Assembly: GCA_021325145.1 (NCBI GenBank)
Contig: JAJPHR010000103.1
Span: 1 to 64,000 of the forward strand
Direction of reading: 5' to 3'
Source of the DNA: Verrucomicrobiota bacterium
GTDB lineage: Bacteria > Verrucomicrobiota > Verrucomicrobiia > Limisphaerales > Pedosphaeraceae
DNA length: 64,000 bases
Positions 8,701-14,929 of this stretch are shown here, one piece after another. The stretch's first letter is position 1. Each line of letters starts with the position of its first letter. The position numbers and the translations under genes are program-made. Below the pieces are notes generated by a model. The model had not been told where the DNA came from. It was given only the letters and a program-made list of their open reading frames with translations, and searched no databases.

Positions 8701-11356
8701 GGCGGCAATCCAGATTGCCCAACTGGCCGGCGCGGAGGTTTTTGCCACAGCGGGCAATCCCGAAAAACGCGATTTCCTGCGCGCGCTCGGTGTCCGGCAT
8801 GTCATGGATTCGCGCACGATTGACTTTGCCGACGAAATTCGCCGCATTACCGGCGGTGCCGGTGTTGATCTCGTGCTCAATTCGCTGGCTGGACAGGCCA
8901 TCTCCAAAGGTTTGTCGTGCCTGGGCCCGCACGGGCGCTTTTTGGAAATTGGCAAGCGGGATATTTATCAAAATACCGCGATTGGCCTGCGGCCATTCCG
9001 GAACAATCTGTCCATGTTCGTGATCGACATGGGCCAGGTGATGCTGCAGCAGCCCGAATGCATTCAGACCTTGCTCAAGCCAGTCCTGAAATTGTTGCAG
9101 CAGGGCAAATTGCATCCGCTCCCGTTCCGCACCTTGCCGGTTTCGCGCGTGGTGAGCGCCTTCCGGTTGATGGCCCAGGCGAAACATGTGGGAAAAATTG
9201 TAGTGTCGATGCAGGGCGAAAAGATTTCTCCGCAACGTTTGCCGCCCAGGCAGCCGATCAGTTTTCGTTCCGAGGCAACGTACTTGATCACGGGCGGGTT
9301 GGGTGGGTTTGGGCTGGTGACCGCCCGCTGGCTCGTGGAGAACGGAGCGCGTCACCTGGTGCTCACGGGCCGCAGCGGGGCGGCGACTCCCGAAGCGGAA
9401 CGCGCCGTCAAGGAATTGAAGCATCTCGGCGCAAAAGTTTTGGTGATCAAGGCCGATGTGACCAAACGCGCGGACGTGGATCGGGTCTTCAAAACGATCG
9501 CGCGCCGGTCGCCGCCGTTGAAAGGCATCATGCACACCGCGATGGTGCTGGACGATGGCATCCTGGCCAAACTCACGCCCGAACGATTCAGTTCGGTGCT
9601 CGCGCCCAAAGTCACGGGCGCGTGGAACCTTCATCTCGCGTCCGCCGGTTTGCCGCTGGATTTCTTTGTGCTGTTCTCCTCGATCAGTTCGCTCGTGGGC
9701 GCGGCGGGGCAGGGAAACTACGCGGCGGCCAATAGTTTTCTGGACGCGCTCGCCCATTATCGCCGGTCGCTCGGGCTGCCCGCGCTTTCCGTAAACTGGG
9801 GCGCGCTCAGCGAAGTGGGCATCGCGGTTCGCAATGCGCGAGCGGCGGAACACCTGGCTGCTCATGGCGTGGTTGGGATCACCCCCGCCCAGGCCACGGA
9901 GATGCTGGGCCGGCTTTTGCAAAGCGACGCCACTCAAATCGCCTTCATGCGGGTCGATTGGCAAAAGTTTGCCACTGCCACCGGAGGCGCTTTGGCCGGA
10001 GCGCGCTACGAGGGGTTGACCCAGGGCTTGGGCGGCGATAAGGCGGACACGGGCGGCGAGTTGCGCAAGGCCATTCTCGCGGCGCCGCCGGGCGAACGGT
10101 TGGGGTTGGTCACGGGGCAACTCCGGGAAATCGTGGCGAAAGTGCTGCGCACCTCCGCCACCAAGCTCGACATCGAACGGCCATTGAAGGAAATGGGCCT
10201 CGATTCACTCATGGCTTTCGAGTTGCTGAACCGCATTGAGACGCAATTTGGCATTTCACTACCGCCGAACAAGCTTTCCGCGGGCGGCAACATTGCCAAA
10301 GTGGCCGTAATTGTGCTCGATATCCTTGCCGGAAGCCCGGCAGGGCCGGCCGAAGCCACCGCCGACAAAACTGAAACCAAGCCGGACGTTGTCGTCGAGG
10401 AGACGGCGCAGGAGCAGCCCCTGGCCGAGTGCCTTTTGTCGCTTCGGACCGAAGGATCGCGACCCCCGCTCTTCTGCATTCATCCCGCTGGCGGGTTGGT
10501 CAACATTTATGCCGGACTGGTCGAGCAACTGCCCGCCGATCTTCCGATCCATGGCATCCAGTCGCGCGCTTACTCGGATGACGCGGGGGAACGTTCGTCC
10601 CTCAAAGCCATGGTGCGCGATTACGCGGGCCTCATCCTGGGGCAGCAGCCCGCCGGGCCTTGCAGCCTGATGGGTTTTTCGGTCGGCGGCTTTCTTGCGC
10701 TGGCGACGGCGCGCGAGTTGGAGCGGCGCGGCAAGACCGTCGCGCTGGTGGGCTTGATCGATACGCCGCTGGCGTTGCTCGAACCCTCCTATCCACGCGA
10801 GCGTTTCCTCAAGAAGCAAATCATTGAAATGTGGGATTATTTTGGCGGGGAACTCTCCGCGTTGAAACCACTGGAGCCGGAAGATCTCTCCGCCTCTGCC
10901 GAGAAAATCGCGGGTCAAATTTTGGCCGCGCCGAGCGGGGAACACGCCAAAATCGTCATGGATTGGCTGACCGGCCGCGATTTGATTCAGCCGGGCAAGC
11001 CGCTTTCACTCATCGAACGTTTCATTGCCATCGCCAGCGTCCATTGGACGTTGGTCGAGGACGCAAACCTGGAGCCCATCATTGCGCCCATCCGCTCTTG
11101 GAAAGCCGGCCTTTCCGGCCAGGGTGGCGTCGAGCCCACACCCGACTGCAGCCGCCTGAGCGCGACTACTTTTGTCGAGGAGGTTCTCGACGGCCGGCAT
11201 TATGAACTCATGTATCCGCCCCTCGTGGAATTGCTCGCGGGCCGCGTGGATTCGGCCTTGCGGGAAATTGAGCCGCGATTGGACGGGAAAATGGAAGGGC
11301 GGAACGGCGGGAATATGCAACCCCGCGTGTCCGGTTCCCTGGTGGTTGCACGGTAG
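2720..11356 (+). CDS. Highly reducing monomodular type I polyketide synthase (KS-AT-DH-cMT-psiKR-ER-KR-ACP-TE)
   Basis: A 2878-residue PKS. The ATG at 2720 fits the start of the KS domain; the frame is open back to a TTG at 2609 but that extension is not domain-like. Domains by residue: KS about 8-440 (Cys182 in DTACSSA, later EAHGTGT and NIGHLE); AT about 548-873 (Ser639 in GHSVGE, YAFHS later, closer to malonyl- than methylmalonyl-type); DH about 909-1180 (H-x3-G-x4-P and DACFH); C-methyltransferase about 1337-1527 (SAM loop QIGGGTGG near 1423); structural pseudo-KR about 1617-1790; ER about 1847-2160 (AATGGVGLAA); KR about 2185-2383 (GGLGGFG, LDD of B-type, SSISS, QGNYAAAN); ACP with Ser2496 in GLDSL; TE about 2581-2844 (Ser2654 in GFSVGG, late His in GRHYE). 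All catalytic motifs look intact, so a fully reduced, C-methylated acyl chain released by the TE is expected. Iterative use is inferred. Confidence 0.95.
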   Translation: MPRPTLHREPIAIIGIGCRFPGGADSPEAYWKMMCAETDAISEIPPDRWNIRAFYDPNPGRAGKSITKWGGFVEGIDKFDAGFFGISPREADWMDPQQRLLLEASWHALEDGGQILDRLRGSSTGVFAGISTIDYFTMQNAPGERVLADIYTATGGALSIASNRISYCLDFNGPSMSVDTACSSALTALHVACQSLWKGDCTMALAGGVNAILNPSPYVAFSRMSMLSPDGRCKAFDASANGFVRSEGVGMVLLKPLSAAQADGDRIYAVIRSTAANQDGRTNGLTVPSPLAQEALVRQACRDAGVAPSAIKYIEAHGTGTPVGDPIEAHALGSALGEGRPEDNPCIMGSVKTNIGHLEAAAGVAGLIKVALVLKHGLIPPNLHFKNPNPNIDFAKLKLRVVQKAESFPDGSGPMLAGINSFGFGGSNAHAILEAAPAPKPRRNGASHKPVRKSLLLPLSARSPESLRAMVKNYQALLSHAAAANGSGPDLYSICRASAVRRTHHSHRLCAVADSREELVETLGAFLSGESRPGLTAGQAPAEPAQPVFVFSGQGPQWWGMGRELLREEPVFRETLQECDRLFREFGDWSLLEELGRSESETRLEHTAIAQPAIFAVQVALAALWQSWGVQPAAVAGHSVGEVAAAHVAGILTLREAARVIFHRGRCMDVTAAGGRMLAVALSAPEAKQLVAKYSNQIAIAAFNSPASMTLSGEGTALEEIARSLEARGTFCRFLQVNYAFHSRQMDPVKDELLRSLGRVELTRAKLPMFSTVTGRLTDGLELDANYWWRNVREPVRFSTAIDALIEQGRRVFLELSAHPALLFSITECLAHRSTPGVVVPSLRRQEKERAALLGSLGALHVAGSPVNWDGLHPEAAPHVNLPAYPWQREKYWNEPALTREVRLTAPSHPFLSRSLRSADPGWLTWLDPEAMPYLKEHRVSGHSVFPGAGYIETAFGMGHALFGPGPVRVEDVDLQKALFLPENKEAVFLQSTYQPSDSSIKFASRTDIEGETWTENVKARLRSVPHELPPAPVDLEAVRQRCRAHEIPAETVYKAYNTVGFGYGPLYQGVEKIWRRDGEALGRIRLPEALHKDAGNYNIHPALLDACFHVHIFSLPVRTYLGVSVLMPVFIERVRFFAKPGTVVWCHAQVVKYGFGFAVWNFQILDEAGNYLVDLEGFRSQSPAGGRSTRVDDPEDWLYEQHWKLKPLDAPVALHDDRPFLPGNAAIASEARKATEARSGWGRLVPTKGPSGAAGARLQKLEPRLNALARFYILAAFEELGWRFRPGQKISVELLRKKLSIAPAHHRLVDRYFSFLQADGTLARYSTQRDAGKAEPEWKRLLVEFPSAHPELTLMRRCGSVLARILSGELDASKVISPDGSLTLLEHLQQDSISHRDTNQFVAEVISAALANAPIDRTIRILQIGGGTGGLTAYVLPRLRVDRTEYVFSDADESLLTKAEQKFFEYPFVRFQKLELEQPLEPQGLKPGTFDLVLVSAARELANPQAALASIRPLLASDGLLLLLERTRPPAWFEFVFGLLPAWHCGESSRTQSNGTPGCHSADWPGRLAQAGFECLETVAIPATALATGTELFLGRAPAIVPQRTAGELPKNSKPDTWLVFADRGGFAEELADLLTARGDRPVLVFSGAAYQRLAADRFELASSSGAEMSRLFTDLRGLDSKPLAGIIHLWSLDFASPECVDGPALLRAEAETCHSTLHLLQSLSQENAAGSPPLWLVTRGAQAVHPHKTVACAAAAIIGLGRTIISEYRHIRCRLVDLTPGGADTDARLLLQELGSKDAETEVAFQGYARHVNRLGRTKLIEHVPAHQPKRAGSRGSGFGYRLEIPNPGVIDQLTFREVPRRKPRAGEVEIEICAAALNFRDVMKALGIYPSESDLDLLVGDECAGRVVAVGKGVKQFRVGDEVVASGLGCFASHLTVPALAVMPKPARISFEEAVTIPVAFMTAWYALHHLGHIRKGEKILIQAATGGVGLAAIQIAQLAGAEVFATAGNPEKRDFLRALGVRHVMDSRTIDFADEIRRITGGAGVDLVLNSLAGQAISKGLSCLGPHGRFLEIGKRDIYQNTAIGLRPFRNNLSMFVIDMGQVMLQQPECIQTLLKPVLKLLQQGKLHPLPFRTLPVSRVVSAFRLMAQAKHVGKIVVSMQGEKISPQRLPPRQPISFRSEATYLITGGLGGFGLVTARWLVENGARHLVLTGRSGAATPEAERAVKELKHLGAKVLVIKADVTKRADVDRVFKTIARRSPPLKGIMHTAMVLDDGILAKLTPERFSSVLAPKVTGAWNLHLASAGLPLDFFVLFSSISSLVGAAGQGNYAAANSFLDALAHYRRSLGLPALSVNWGALSEVGIAVRNARAAEHLAAHGVVGITPAQATEMLGRLLQSDATQIAFMRVDWQKFATATGGALAGARYEGLTQGLGGDKADTGGELRKAILAAPPGERLGLVTGQLREIVAKVLRTSATKLDIERPLKEMGLDSLMAFELLNRIETQFGISLPPNKLSAGGNIAKVAVIVLDILAGSPAGPAEATADKTETKPDVVVEETAQEQPLAECLLSLRTEGSRPPLFCIHPAGGLVNIYAGLVEQLPADLPIHGIQSRAYSDDAGERSSLKAMVRDYAGLILGQQPAGPCSLMGFSVGGFLALATARELERRGKTVALVGLIDTPLALLEPSYPRERFLKKQIIEMWDYFGGELSALKPLEPEDLSASAEKIAGQILAAPSGEHAKIVMDWLTGRDLIQPGKPLSLIERFIAIASVHWTLVEDANLEPIIAPIRSWKAGLSGQGGVEPTPDCSRLSATTFVEEVLDGRHYELMYPPLVELLAGRVDSALREIEPRLDGKMEGRNGGNMQPRVSGSLVVAR

Positions 11357-11430
11357 TCTCTCAACTCCTCCTGGCTCGCCGAGTGTGGCAAGAGCGCATG
11401 GCAATGCCTCATGCTAATTCCGGCTTGGAA

Positions 11431-11503
11431 CCTATCCCGGTAGGGCGAGCAGTCCTCTGCCCGTCGTCGGCACGCACAGAGTGACTTGCCCTACCGAGAT
11501 AGG
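11431..11503. repeat. Long imperfect inverted repeat (REP/MITE-like hairpin)
   Basis: Left arm CCTATCCCGGTAGGGCGAG (11431-11449) pairs with right arm CTTGCCCTACCGAGATAGG (11485-11503) with two mismatches in 19. Further pairing inside (GTCCTCTG against CAGAGTGAC) extends the stem. It sits between the PKS stop and the next gene and could also act as a transcription block, although no T-run follows. It looks like a mobile palindromic intergenic element; copy number elsewhere is unknown. Confidence 0.65.
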
Positions 11504-11576
11504 CTCTTAATTAAGGCAATACAGCGCGCTTGGTTTTAACCATTGCCAAAGAACCCGCGCGCTTTACCATGGGAGG

Positions 11577-12902
11577 ATGATCCGTTTCACCTGGCTTCTG
11601 TCCGTGGTTCTTCTTGGATCACGAGGATTGGCATTCTCGGCGACGCCCACCATCGTTATCACCAATCTTCCCGCCTACGGCTCATCCACTCACCTCGCCG
11701 GCGTCGCGCTCAATGTGAATCCGTCGAATTACGCTGTGGCGGCATACATTTATGTGCCTGGTTTTGGCTGGGTAACAAAGCCGACCTGCGCGCAACCGCT
11801 GACTGCCATCCAGTCCGACGGCAGTTGGAACGCAAATATCACTACCGGGGGCGGGGATGCGAATGCGACGAGAATCGCCGCCTTTCTGGTCGCGACGAAC
11901 TTCAGTCAAGCTTGCGTGCTGGGCACAAGCACTTTGCCGGAGAGCATTTATTCCAACGCCGTCGCCAGCGCGGTGGTTACCCGGCAGAATCCGACCGTCA
12001 ATTGGATCAGTTTTTCCGGTTATGACTGGTGGTTGAAGACGAGCGGCAGTCCGGTTGGGCCGGGACCAAATTATTTTTCCGACAGCACGAGCAATGTCTG
12101 GGTTGACACGCGCGGGTGGCTACACCTGCGGATCACCAACCGCTCGAACCAATGGCAATGCGCCGAAATGGTGTCCGGCCGCAGTTTCGGCTATGGCAGC
12201 TATCGCTTTGAACTTGAATCGTCCGTGAACGCCCTGGATCCCAACGTCACCCTGGGCCTTTTCACCTGGAGCGATGATCCCGCTTACACTGACCGCGAAA
12301 TTGATGTGGAAGGCGGCCGCTGGTCAACTCCATCCGACATCAACAATTGCCAGTTCGTCGTTCAGCCTTTCAATCTGGCGAACCACCTGGTGCGTTATCG
12401 CGTGCCCACAGGCGTGACCAACTCCACTCAGTTGTTCACCTGGCAGAGCAATCGTGTGGATTTTGAATCGCTGGTTGGCAGTTACGTGACTAATCCGCCG
12501 GCCACCAACGTCGTCCTGACCTGGAGCTTTACCAATGCCCCAGCGGTGCCGCTTTCCGGCGATGAAAACGTAAGGATGAATTTATGGCTCGTTAATGGCG
12601 TGGTCCCCGCGTCGTCGAACGAGGTGGAAGTCATCATCAAGAGCTTTGATTTTGTGCCGCTGAGTCCGCCGCCGCCCGCACATATGACGGGCATCAGTCT
12701 TGGGCCGCCGGGAGCGTTGCAATGCAATCTCAACATCGCCGGACAGCCGGACTGGCACTACACAATCCAGTCTTCGGTTGATCTCTTGAAGTGGACGAAT
12801 CTGACCACGTTCCTGGCGACCAACTTCTCCCAGTCGTTCTCCGATACGAACATTGCGAAGTCCGACCAGAAAAGGTTTTATCGGACGGTCACTGTTCCGT
12901 GA
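11577..12902 (+). CDS. Secreted GH16-like (laminarinase/beta-glucanase fold) protein with FYR-type C-terminal module
   Basis: A 441-residue exported protein opening with a clear signal peptide (MIRFTWLLSVVLLGSRGLAF). The central part (about 140-330) reads like a GH16 jelly roll: WLHLRITN, 'GYGSYRFELES' and the signature E241-x-D243-x-E245 in REIDVEGG, where GH16 places its nucleophile, assisting Asp and acid/base. The last 70 residues (YTIQSS..LLKWTNL....FYRTV) match a C-terminal module found in three other secreted proteins here. GGGAGG directly abuts the ATG, too close for normal ribosome binding, yet no better start exists. The likely role is hydrolysis of extracellular beta-glucan or galactan; substrate is not deducible. 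Confidence 0.72.
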   Translation: MIRFTWLLSVVLLGSRGLAFSATPTIVITNLPAYGSSTHLAGVALNVNPSNYAVAAYIYVPGFGWVTKPTCAQPLTAIQSDGSWNANITTGGGDANATRIAAFLVATNFSQACVLGTSTLPESIYSNAVASAVVTRQNPTVNWISFSGYDWWLKTSGSPVGPGPNYFSDSTSNVWVDTRGWLHLRITNRSNQWQCAEMVSGRSFGYGSYRFELESSVNALDPNVTLGLFTWSDDPAYTDREIDVEGGRWSTPSDINNCQFVVQPFNLANHLVRYRVPTGVTNSTQLFTWQSNRVDFESLVGSYVTNPPATNVVLTWSFTNAPAVPLSGDENVRMNLWLVNGVVPASSNEVEVIIKSFDFVPLSPPPPAHMTGISLGPPGALQCNLNIAGQPDWHYTIQSSVDLLKWTNLTTFLATNFSQSFSDTNIAKSDQKRFYRTVTVP

Positions 12903-12951
12903 GTTGGACTTTCGGCTTTGAACTTCTCCGCCTAACTGCTATTTCTGACCC

Positions 12952-13332
12952 ATGGAAAAACCGGATCAACTCCGCGAACTCTTTCGCATGCAACACGCCT
13001 TGAACCAGCGCATCGGCGTCAACACGGACCAAATGACCGAAGAGGAAAAGACGAAGTGGGTCCTCAACTATTGCCGCGCCATGTCGCAGGAGATGGCCGA
13101 ACTCACCGACAGCGTGCCTTGGAAATGGTGGGCCAAATACCAGAAGTTCGACGAGCAAAACGCCCGTGTGGAGGTCGTCGATCTCTTTCATTTCCTCATC
13201 AGCCTGGCCCAGGTGCTGGGCATGAGCGCGGATGACGTCTTCAATGCTTACGTGAAGAAGAACGAGGTCAATTTCAAGCGGCAGGATTCGGGTTACACGG
13301 AAAAGGACCACGGCGATTCGAAGCACATTTGA
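12952..13332 (+). CDS. dUTP diphosphatase, all-alpha (dimeric dUTPase/MazG-like) family
   Basis: A 126-residue cytoplasmic protein. The paired acidic helices typical of all-alpha NTP pyrophosphatases are present: 'SQEMAELTD' with a Glu pair, a W-rich segment (PWKWW), then 'VEVVDLFHFLISLAQ' with an E..D pair, and finally KKNEVNFKRQ. These residues bind Mg and hydrolyse dUTP (possibly dCTP) to the monophosphate, keeping uracil out of DNA and feeding dTMP synthesis. Length fits the shorter bacterial members. It is followed 80 bases later by a purine salvage gene on the same strand, so nucleotide metabolism genes cluster here. Family call is good; exact nucleotide preference is not visible. Confidence 0.78.
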   Translation: MEKPDQLRELFRMQHALNQRIGVNTDQMTEEEKTKWVLNYCRAMSQEMAELTDSVPWKWWAKYQKFDEQNARVEVVDLFHFLISLAQVLGMSADDVFNAYVKKNEVNFKRQDSGYTEKDHGDSKHI

Positions 13333-13411
13333 TTTTCGACGCAAGCTGGACAACTCCGCAGCCTCGCTTACCATCAGGGGACAGTTCGTCAATTGCCCTT
13401 TCGGGTGGCCG

Positions 13412-14044
13412 ATGAAAAAGAAAAAATCAACGCCGACAGTCCGCTCGCAACCCGCTCCGACCCGCTGGCGCGCGGAAATCGAGCGCATGCTCATCAGCGA
13501 CCGGCAACTCGCCCGGCGCATCCGTGAGATGTCCGTCGAAATCGAGCGCGATTTCCAGGGACGTGAAATGGTGGTCGTTTCGCTGCTCAATGGCACAGTC
13601 ATGTTCCTGGCTGATCTGATCCGCCATCTCTCGCTGCCCTTGCGCCTGGATTTCATCGGCGTTTCCAGCTATGGCGCCGGTACGGAATCGGGCGACCTGG
13701 TCTTCACCAAGGAATTGCGGCTCGACGTGCGCGGCCGTGATGTTCTGCTGGTGGACGACATTCTCGACACGGGGCGGACGGTTTATCGCGTGCTTGCCAA
13801 ACTGCGCGCGCTTAAGCCGCGTTGCATCAAAACCTGTGTCCTGCTGGACAAGAAAGCCCGGCGTGTCGAAAAAGTTGAAGCCGACTATATCGGTTTCGAA
13901 ATTCCCGATTTTTTCGTGGTTGGCTACGGGCTTGATTTCGCCGAACGCTATCGCAATCTCCCATTTGTGGGCGTCTTGCACCCGCAAGTCTATAAAAGGG
14001 ATGCCGGGAAGCGGGGCGAATCGCCGTACCGAAAGAAATTATAG
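13412..14044 (+). CDS. hpt: Hypoxanthine phosphoribosyltransferase
   Basis: A 210-residue purine salvage enzyme that joins hypoxanthine or guanine to PRPP. The PRPP loop VDDILDTGRT is at residues 114-123, preceded by the flexible-loop region 'SSYGAGTESGDL' and the N-terminal 'VVVSLLNGTVMFLADL'; 'DYIGFEIPDFFVVGYGLDFAERYRNLP' matches the purine-binding C-terminal part of bacterial Hpt. The N-terminal 20 residues are Lys- and Pro-rich and extend beyond the usual start; an internal start cannot be excluded. It lies 18 bases before moaD, so the two may be cotranscribed although functionally unrelated. Confidence 0.92.
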   Translation: MKKKKSTPTVRSQPAPTRWRAEIERMLISDRQLARRIREMSVEIERDFQGREMVVVSLLNGTVMFLADLIRHLSLPLRLDFIGVSSYGAGTESGDLVFTKELRLDVRGRDVLLVDDILDTGRTVYRVLAKLRALKPRCIKTCVLLDKKARRVEKVEADYIGFEIPDFFVVGYGLDFAERYRNLPFVGVLHPQVYKRDAGKRGESPYRKKL

Positions 14045-14062
14045 CAAGTCCCGCCTCGCGCG

Positions 14063-14317
14063 ATGAGTCGCATGCAAGTCGCCGTCCATTTTTACTCCTA
14101 CTTCAAAGACCTGACCGGTTGCGCCCAAACTGCCGAAATAATGGCTGAGGGCGGGACCATCAATGACCTGCTTCGCCAACTGGGCGCGCGCTTCCCGAAA
14201 CTGGCCGCGATGCAAAACTCCACGCTCGTCGCCGTGGGTGTCGAGTATCAGGGGCGCGACTACGGGCTCAAGGAAGGCGATGTGGTGTCGCTCTTTCCAC
14301 CGGTACAGGGGGGGTAG
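14063..14317 (+). CDS. moaD: Molybdopterin synthase sulfur carrier subunit MoaD
   Basis: An 84-residue ubiquitin-fold protein ending in FPPVQGG. The C-terminal Gly-Gly is adenylated by MoeB and converted to a thiocarboxylate, then donates sulfur to precursor Z in the MoaE active site. Beta-grasp elements are readable: VAVHFYSYFKDLTG at the start and GLKEGDVVSLFPPV before the tail. The moaE gene follows 11 bases later, the standard gene order. Molybdenum cofactor synthesis implies molybdoenzymes elsewhere; the other moa genes are not in this window. Confidence 0.93.
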   Translation: MSRMQVAVHFYSYFKDLTGCAQTAEIMAEGGTINDLLRQLGARFPKLAAMQNSTLVAVGVEYQGRDYGLKEGDVVSLFPPVQGG

Positions 14318-14328
14318 CGAGGCTTTCC

Positions 14329-14718
14329 ATGAAACGCCAACTCACGATCACTCGGGAGCCCATTGATGAGCCGCGGTTGGTGGCGCAGCGGACCATGTCC
14401 CCGGGCATGGGGGCGGCGGTTTATTTTGCGGGTGTCGTGCGCGGGACTGAGGCTGGCGGGTCCATTGAGGCGATTGATTATGAGGCGTTTCACCAAATGG
14501 CCGAGCATCAGTTCGGCTTGCTGTTTGACGAAATGGAGAAGCGCTGGCCCATCGAATCCGTCCGGCTCGTGCATCGTATCGGCCTGGTGCGAGTCAACGA
14601 GCCATCCTTGTGGGTTGAAGTGATCGCGCCCCATCGCGGCGAAGCCTTCGCGGCGTGCCAATGGCTGATTGACGAAATGAAACAGGTGGTGCCGATTTGG
14701 AAAAAACCCGTCGCGTAG
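14329..14718 (+). CDS. moaE: Molybdopterin synthase catalytic subunit MoaE
   Basis: A 129-residue catalytic subunit that takes sulfur from MoaD thiocarboxylate to form molybdopterin dithiolene. Recognisable blocks are 'GAAVYFAGVVRG', 'YEAFHQMAEHQF', 'RIGLVRVNEPSLWVEVIAPHR' and the C-terminal 'DEMKQVVPIWKKPV', in which the KK pair corresponds to the active-site lysine region of the family. Length is slightly short at the C-terminus compared with many MoaE (typical endings continue with E and a few residues). It follows moaD with 11 bases between, and a 211-base gap without recognised features separates it from the next gene. Confidence 0.93.
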   Translation: MKRQLTITREPIDEPRLVAQRTMSPGMGAAVYFAGVVRGTEAGGSIEAIDYEAFHQMAEHQFGLLFDEMEKRWPIESVRLVHRIGLVRVNEPSLWVEVIAPHRGEAFAACQWLIDEMKQVVPIWKKPVA

Positions 14719-14929
14719 AGAACTTCGGGGTTCGCGGAATGGAGGAATTGTGCCAGGGATATCGAGCGACGGCGACCCCAGGTTCGCGCCCCGTTATTGC
14801 GTTTGAAGCTGGCTTTACCGGTTGGTGGAGTGTAAAAATCCCGCGCCCGCACGTGCCCGGGACGATTTTTAAAATAATTGGCATGCAAAACGGCTGGGTG
14901 CGGTGTCTATAAGGCGAACCATAACGATC

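Noticed and set aside
8093..10120. 675-residue open frame antisense to the PKS gene
   Set aside because: Composition is Arg/His/Gln-rich without domain motifs; it is the complement of well-conserved ER and KR codons in a GC-rich gene, so it is a shadow frame.
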